Below are positions 60,277 through 64,000 of a stretch of DNA of 64,000 nucleotides, one piece after another; the first letter of the stretch is position 1; each line of letters starts with the position of its first letter. The notes under the pieces were generated by a model that saw nothing but the letters and a program-made list of their open reading frames with translations, was not told where the DNA came from and made no database searches. The position numbers and the translations under genes were made by a program. The DNA comes from Pseudomonas abietaniphila (lineage in GTDB: Bacteria > Pseudomonadota > Gammaproteobacteria > Pseudomonadales > Pseudomonadaceae). The DNA lies in NCBI RefSeq assembly GCF_900100795.1, contig NZ_FNCO01000014.1:1-64000 (forward strand), written 5' to 3'.

Positions 60277-61618
60277 TGCTCACCTCACGCTCGCCGTCGA
60301 GGCCGATCAGCAGGGTGGCGAGGACGAACAGCGCAGCGCAGACCGCGAAGAACCCGAGCACCGCACCGAAACCGCCGAAGTATTGCAGGATCAGGCCCAC
60401 CAAAATGGGTACGAAGATGCCGCCGATGCTGCCCGCCAGGTTCATCACCCCGCCGATCAGGCCGACCCGGGCCGGTGCCGCGAGCAATGCCGGGAAGCTC
60501 CAGTAGAGGCTGCCCCACATCAGGAAGAACGCCGTCATTGCCAGCAATGCCACTGCGCCAATCGGATCGCTCAGTTGCGGCAACAACAGCAAGGCACCCA
60601 GGGCAATCACACCCGAGAAGGTCAGCAAGCCTTTGACCGCCACACCCCGGCGCACGCCCTTGCGAATCAGGCCGTCGCAGAGAAAACCGCCGGTCAGCGA
60701 GCCCAGAGAACCGCAGATGAAAATCACGAACGTTGCGAAACCGATGCCCTTGATGTCGAAGCCTCGTGCTTGAGCCAGGTAGCTCGGCCCCCAGGTCAGC
60801 AAACCGAAATACACCATCGCCCAGGTCGAGCGGCCGATGAGCAGGCCCGTCAGCGAGCGAGCGGCGATGCCCAGACCTTTGACCTTGGCCCGCGCCGCTT
60901 CAGCCGCCGGGGTTTCACGGCCTTCATTGATTTTCGCCAGCTCCGCTTCGTTGACCTGCGGGTGAACCGAAGGGTCGTCACGCAGATACCGCCACGACAC
61001 CCAGCCCAACAACAGCGTCGCGACCCCGGCGATCACAAAGGCCGAGCGCCAGGAGTCCAGCGACACGATCAGGAAGGCGATGATCAACCCACCCAGCGCT
61101 ACGCCCAGCGGACTGCCACTGTCCATCATCACCGCACCACGGCTGCGCTCGCTTGGCGCCAGCCACAGCGAAATCAGCTTGCCGCCCGACGGAAACAGAG
61201 GCGCTTCCGCAGCCCCCAGAAACATCCGGGCGAACAACAACGACGCGCCGCCCGTGGCAAAACCGGCCAACACCTGGAACGTGCCCCACAATCCGGTCGA
61301 CCACGTGATCACACGGCGCGGCCCAAAGCGGTCGATCATCCAGCCCCCGGGGATCTGCAACAGCGCGTAGGCCCAGAAGAAACTGCTGAGGATCAAACCC
61401 TGCATCGCAGGTGAGAGGGTGAATTCCTTGGCGATGGTCGGCATCGCGATGGACAGCGAAACCCGGTCGATCAGGTTGACCATGGTCAACACGAAGATGA
61501 TTGCGAAGATCCGCCACCGCACCGTACTGGCTTTGGCCCCGGAGGCAACGCTGGAAACGGGAGGGGCATACGGTTCACCTGTCGCGGACAGGTTCACGTC
61601 GGCGCTGCTGCGAGCCAT
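60269..61618 (-). CDS. MFS sugar-acid transporter (anion:cation symporter family)
   Basis: A 449-residue, twelve-helix MFS importer of the ACS family (galactarate/glucarate/rhamnonate carriers). NLIDRVSLSIAMPTIAKEFTLS and GGWMIDRFGPRRVITWST are typical. GAGG lies before the ATG at 61618; the ORF reaches a TTG five codons upstream. As first gene of the operon it should bring in the sugar acid processed by the enzymes encoded downstream. Confidence 0.86.
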   Translation of the reverse strand: MARSSADVNLSATGEPYAPPVSSVASGAKASTVRWRIFAIIFVLTMVNLIDRVSLSIAMPTIAKEFTLSPAMQGLILSSFFWAYALLQIPGGWMIDRFGPRRVITWSTGLWGTFQVLAGFATGGASLLFARMFLGAAEAPLFPSGGKLISLWLAPSERSRGAVMMDSGSPLGVALGGLIIAFLIVSLDSWRSAFVIAGVATLLLGWVSWRYLRDDPSVHPQVNEAELAKINEGRETPAAEAARAKVKGLGIAARSLTGLLIGRSTWAMVYFGLLTWGPSYLAQARGFDIKGIGFATFVIFICGSLGSLTGGFLCDGLIRKGVRRGVAVKGLLTFSGVIALGALLLLPQLSDPIGAVALLAMTAFFLMWGSLYWSFPALLAAPARVGLIGGVMNLAGSIGGIFVPILVGLILQYFGGFGAVLGFFAVCAALFVLATLLIGLDGEREVSNG

Positions 61619-62087
61619 GGGTGCGTACCTCAATGTTGTTGTTTTTATTGTTGGCGATCTTCTGTGAGATCACCCGTCGTGGCCATCACTATCGAAGGCT
61701 CAGCGATAACCGTCTAATCAAAAGTGGAGATAGGGTGATAGCTGGAGGGTATAGCGGCGGGTCCGGGATATTCGCTGTTCACTCATCAGGAACTCGCACA
61801 TCAATCCCTGAATCCACTCGCAGGCCTGACGCCGCGCATCCCTGACTATCGCAACCGGATGAACAGTGATTCGGTGTGGCGGGGAAGAAGTGATCCATTC
61901 TGGAATCGGGCGACCGCTCCCCTTAATCATCCAGAAAGAACGGAAGCCAGGCCCTCCTCGATGAGGGCCTAGCGTTTGTTTTTTTCAGCGCCTCAAGGCC
62001 CGTTAACCACTCTGCGGAGAGCAAAACCGCCAAATCAGATGGCAATCTGCCCTAAAGCTGAAACGTTTCAGGTCGATAGGGCAATAC
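61619..62087. other. Gap upstream of the MCP gene, with possible gene remnant
   Basis: No complete gene is seen. On the minus strand 61930-61718 reads as a 70-codon ORF with no ribosome site. Its sequence (EWITSSPPHR, RRQACEWIQGLMCEFL) gives a faint impression of a LysR C-terminus, which would make it a regulator remnant; this is weak. The promoter of the minus-strand MFS operon lies near 61630-61720. Confidence 0.3.
61949..61985 (+). terminator. Intrinsic terminator reading plus strand, without an obvious upstream gene
   Basis: AGGCCCTC-CTCGAT-GAGGGCCT is a perfect 8-bp stem followed by AGCG and a T-rich run (TTTGTTTTTTT). It is 100 bases before the MCP start. No plus-strand gene ends before it. 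Confidence 0.7.
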
Positions 62088-63743
62088 ATGTATATGAATA
62101 GGCTCTTCACAATGAATCTGCGCAGTCTGAATATCGCACCCCGATCATTGATCTGTTTTGGCTTCTTCGCCCTGTTGATTACAGTCGTCGGGCTGTTTTC
62201 CCTGCAGCAGGCCTCGCGGCTGAAGGATGCCAGAGAACTGCTGCAGGACAACGTGCTGCCCACCCTGCTCACGATCGATCAGATCAGAAGCGATCTGCTG
62301 AGCATTCGCTTGGGCAATACCGGCCTGCGAGCCGCGCAGACTGAAGACGCGAGAGCAGATGCACGAAAACGCGTCGATCAGGGTCGTCAGGATCTGGAAA
62401 AAGACGTCCTTGAGCTTAAGCCACTGCTCCTCACCGCTCAGGGTCTGAAGGCTTACGAGGAGATGACGCGCAGCATGTCAGCCTATCTTGAGGTTCATGC
62501 CCGTTATCTGCAGGCCGTCGCACAGAAGCGTGAGGAGATCATTACCGCGATGACCCGACCGGAAGGAGAGCAGACGCGGGCAGCGGAGATCCTGGCCAAA
62601 AACATTGCAACCGTCTCGCAGTTGGCTCGCGAGAAGATGGATGCCTCTGATGCTGCTGCTGATGACACCTACGCACAGGCGAGCCAAGTGGTCATCGCAG
62701 CGATCCTGATCGCACTGGTTGCAACGCTGCTGCTGGCCACGCTCTTCACCCGCAGCCTGACAACGCCGATCCAGAAGGCACTGGCCGTGGCTCAGCAGAT
62801 TGCCGACAACGATCTGGGCAAACCGATCGTCGTTGACGGTAAAGACGAACCCGGCCGCCTGCTGGCGGCACTGGCGGTGATGCAACAGAACCTGCGCACC
62901 ACCTTGTCCGAGCTATCCCATTCGTCGAACCAGTTGGCTTCGACCTCCGAAGAAATGAACGCGGTCACCGAAGACGCCTTGCGCGGTATCCAGCGTCAGG
63001 ACGACGAAATCAATCAGGCGGCCACCGCGATCAATCAGATGAGCACGGCCGTGGAAGAGGTCGCACGCAATGCCGCGCACGCTAGCGAGGCGGCGCGCCA
63101 CTCCACCCAGTCTGCCGAGAACGGGACACGTCGTGTGGATGAGACCCTGCAGGTAATTCACGAGCTGCACAGCACGGTCGGCGCCACGGCGGTCGAGATC
63201 GACGGTCTGGCGGGTGAAGTACAGAACATCAGCGCCGTGCTGGATGTGATTCGCGGCATCGCCGACCAGACCAACCTGCTGGCGCTCAACGCTGCCATCG
63301 AGGCCGCCCGCGCGGGCGAAGCCGGACGCGGTTTCGCGGTGGTGGCCGACGAAGTGCGCGCCCTGGCCCACCGCACCCAGCAATCGACCGCGGAAATCGA
63401 GAAGATGATCGGCTCCATTCAGGCCGGTGCCAGCAAGGCCGTCACCGCCATGGGCCAAAGCAGCGAGAAGGCCCGAGCGAGCCTCGAAGTCGCAGAAGCC
63501 GCCGGCCGTGCGCTGGCGGACATCTCAGCGGCCATCGTGCAAATCAATGAACGCAACACCAGCATTGCCACGGCGACCGAAGAGCAGGCACACGTCGCGC
63601 GCGAAGTGGACCGCAACCTGACCAGCATTCGCGATCTGTCGCTGCAGACCTCGGCCGGTGCCAACCAGACGTCCGCGGCCAGTTCGGAACTGTCGCAACT
63701 GGCAGTCGGGCTCAATCAACTGGTCCTTAATTTCAAGATGTAA
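62088..63743 (+). CDS. Methyl-accepting chemotaxis protein
   Basis: A 551-residue transducer. TM1 (about 22-41), a four-helix-bundle periplasmic sensor (about 42-198), TM2 (about 201-222, VIAAILIALVATLLLATLF), a HAMP domain (about 223-275) and a long signalling coiled coil are visible. The tip motif IADQTNLLALNAAIEAARAGE and the GRGFAVVADEVRALA segment are intact. The C-terminus lacks a CheR-docking pentapeptide. The start at 62088 has AGGG upstream; ATG codons at 62094 and 62112 are alternatives. The ligand is unknown; the neighbouring sugar-acid cluster is a weak hint. Confidence 0.92.
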   Translation: MYMNRLFTMNLRSLNIAPRSLICFGFFALLITVVGLFSLQQASRLKDARELLQDNVLPTLLTIDQIRSDLLSIRLGNTGLRAAQTEDARADARKRVDQGRQDLEKDVLELKPLLLTAQGLKAYEEMTRSMSAYLEVHARYLQAVAQKREEIITAMTRPEGEQTRAAEILAKNIATVSQLAREKMDASDAAADDTYAQASQVVIAAILIALVATLLLATLFTRSLTTPIQKALAVAQQIADNDLGKPIVVDGKDEPGRLLAALAVMQQNLRTTLSELSHSSNQLASTSEEMNAVTEDALRGIQRQDDEINQAATAINQMSTAVEEVARNAAHASEAARHSTQSAENGTRRVDETLQVIHELHSTVGATAVEIDGLAGEVQNISAVLDVIRGIADQTNLLALNAAIEAARAGEAGRGFAVVADEVRALAHRTQQSTAEIEKMIGSIQAGASKAVTAMGQSSEKARASLEVAEAAGRALADISAAIVQINERNTSIATATEEQAHVAREVDRNLTSIRDLSLQTSAGANQTSAASSELSQLAVGLNQLVLNFKM

Positions 63744-64000
63744 CGAGCACAGCGAGCCGCCCATCCTGTTCTGCATCTTGCAGCCGCTCAGCAAGTGGGC
63801 GGCCGCCTCTGGAGAATCGCTGCCGCCCATGCCCCGGACCGCCAACGTACTGACCTTGGGTGTGGGCTCATCCACCCTCACCCCTGCGCCGCTATAACCT
63901 CAGGCTATCGGTGTATGTGATGTTTTGAGTAGACGCGACATAGCAACTTTCACACACTCGGCGCATGGCTGATCGACACGACAGCCACTCATAACAACTA
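63744..64000. other. Right-edge non-coding segment
   Basis: 257 bases after the MCP gene. A short imperfect inverted repeat (GAGCCGCCCATC ... GTGGGCGGCC) occurs at about 63753-63805, but no T-run follows. No gene start, REP or promoter is evident before the window ends. Confidence 0.35.

Overview
The window is high-GC chromosomal DNA from a fluorescent-type Pseudomonas (P. fluorescens / P. syringae complex). The evidence is gene content and order (bauC-bauA/bauR, cioAB, morA-glyA, cstA-yjiX, mapZ-radA, an L-lyxonate-type cluster) plus many intergenic REP pairs of the types GTAGGAGCGCGCTTGCCCGCGA and TGTGGGAGCGAATTCATTCGCGA. I see no phage, insertion sequence, CRISPR array or tRNA. It reads as core or near-core genome with some accessory catabolic operons. 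Species-level placement is inference.

Layout. 1-260: two tandem strong promoters pointing off the left edge, almost certainly those of a ribosomal RNA operon just outside the window. 0.3-4.3 kb: beta-alanine catabolism (bauC, bauA, divergent bauR). 4.5-7.3 kb: xanthine/uracil/urate-type permease, RutR-like TetR regulator, YigZ-family protein. 7.3-18.7 kb: a purine salvage region made of a nucleoside-type ABC importer (ATPase and two permeases), an SDR, an 8-oxoguanine deaminase, a Ca2+/H+ antiporter (opposite strand), the BMP-type binding protein, an isopenicillin-N-synthase-like oxygenase and an adenine/adenosine deaminase. 18.8-24.5 kb: ArsR-type regulator, Bcr/CflA exporter, small lipoprotein, GreB-like factor, ettA.

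24.9-42.3 kb: the long c-di-GMP enzyme morA, glyA, yjiA, yjiX, the cstA/btsT pyruvate-type transporter, the PilZ adaptor mapZ, radA, mscL, fpr, a LuxR-type HTH-only protein, rlmG, and the cyanide-insensitive oxidase cioA-cioB with a small subunit. An ANR/FNR-type site lies upstream of cioA. 42.7-45.4 kb: a decayed MFS gene, an alpha/beta hydrolase and an orphan choline/betaine-type binding protein.

45.8-53.8 kb: a three-subunit molybdenum hydroxylase divergent from a hypoxanthine/guanine-type permease, then trmA and an intact MFS protein related to the decayed one. 53.9-61.6 kb: two minus-strand operons resembling the Pseudomonas L-lyxonate cluster: an MFS carrier, amidohydrolase and PdxA-like dehydrogenase, ending at a strong terminator; then a sugar-acid dehydratase, a FAH-fold protein and alpha-ketoglutarate semialdehyde dehydrogenase. 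62.1-63.7 kb: a methyl-accepting chemotaxis protein.

Functionally the window combines scavenging of purines, beta-alanine, pyruvate and sugar acids with c-di-GMP/chemotaxis control (morA, mapZ, MCP) and low-oxygen respiration (cio). Most intergenic gaps carry REP pairs or intrinsic terminators, listed individually.
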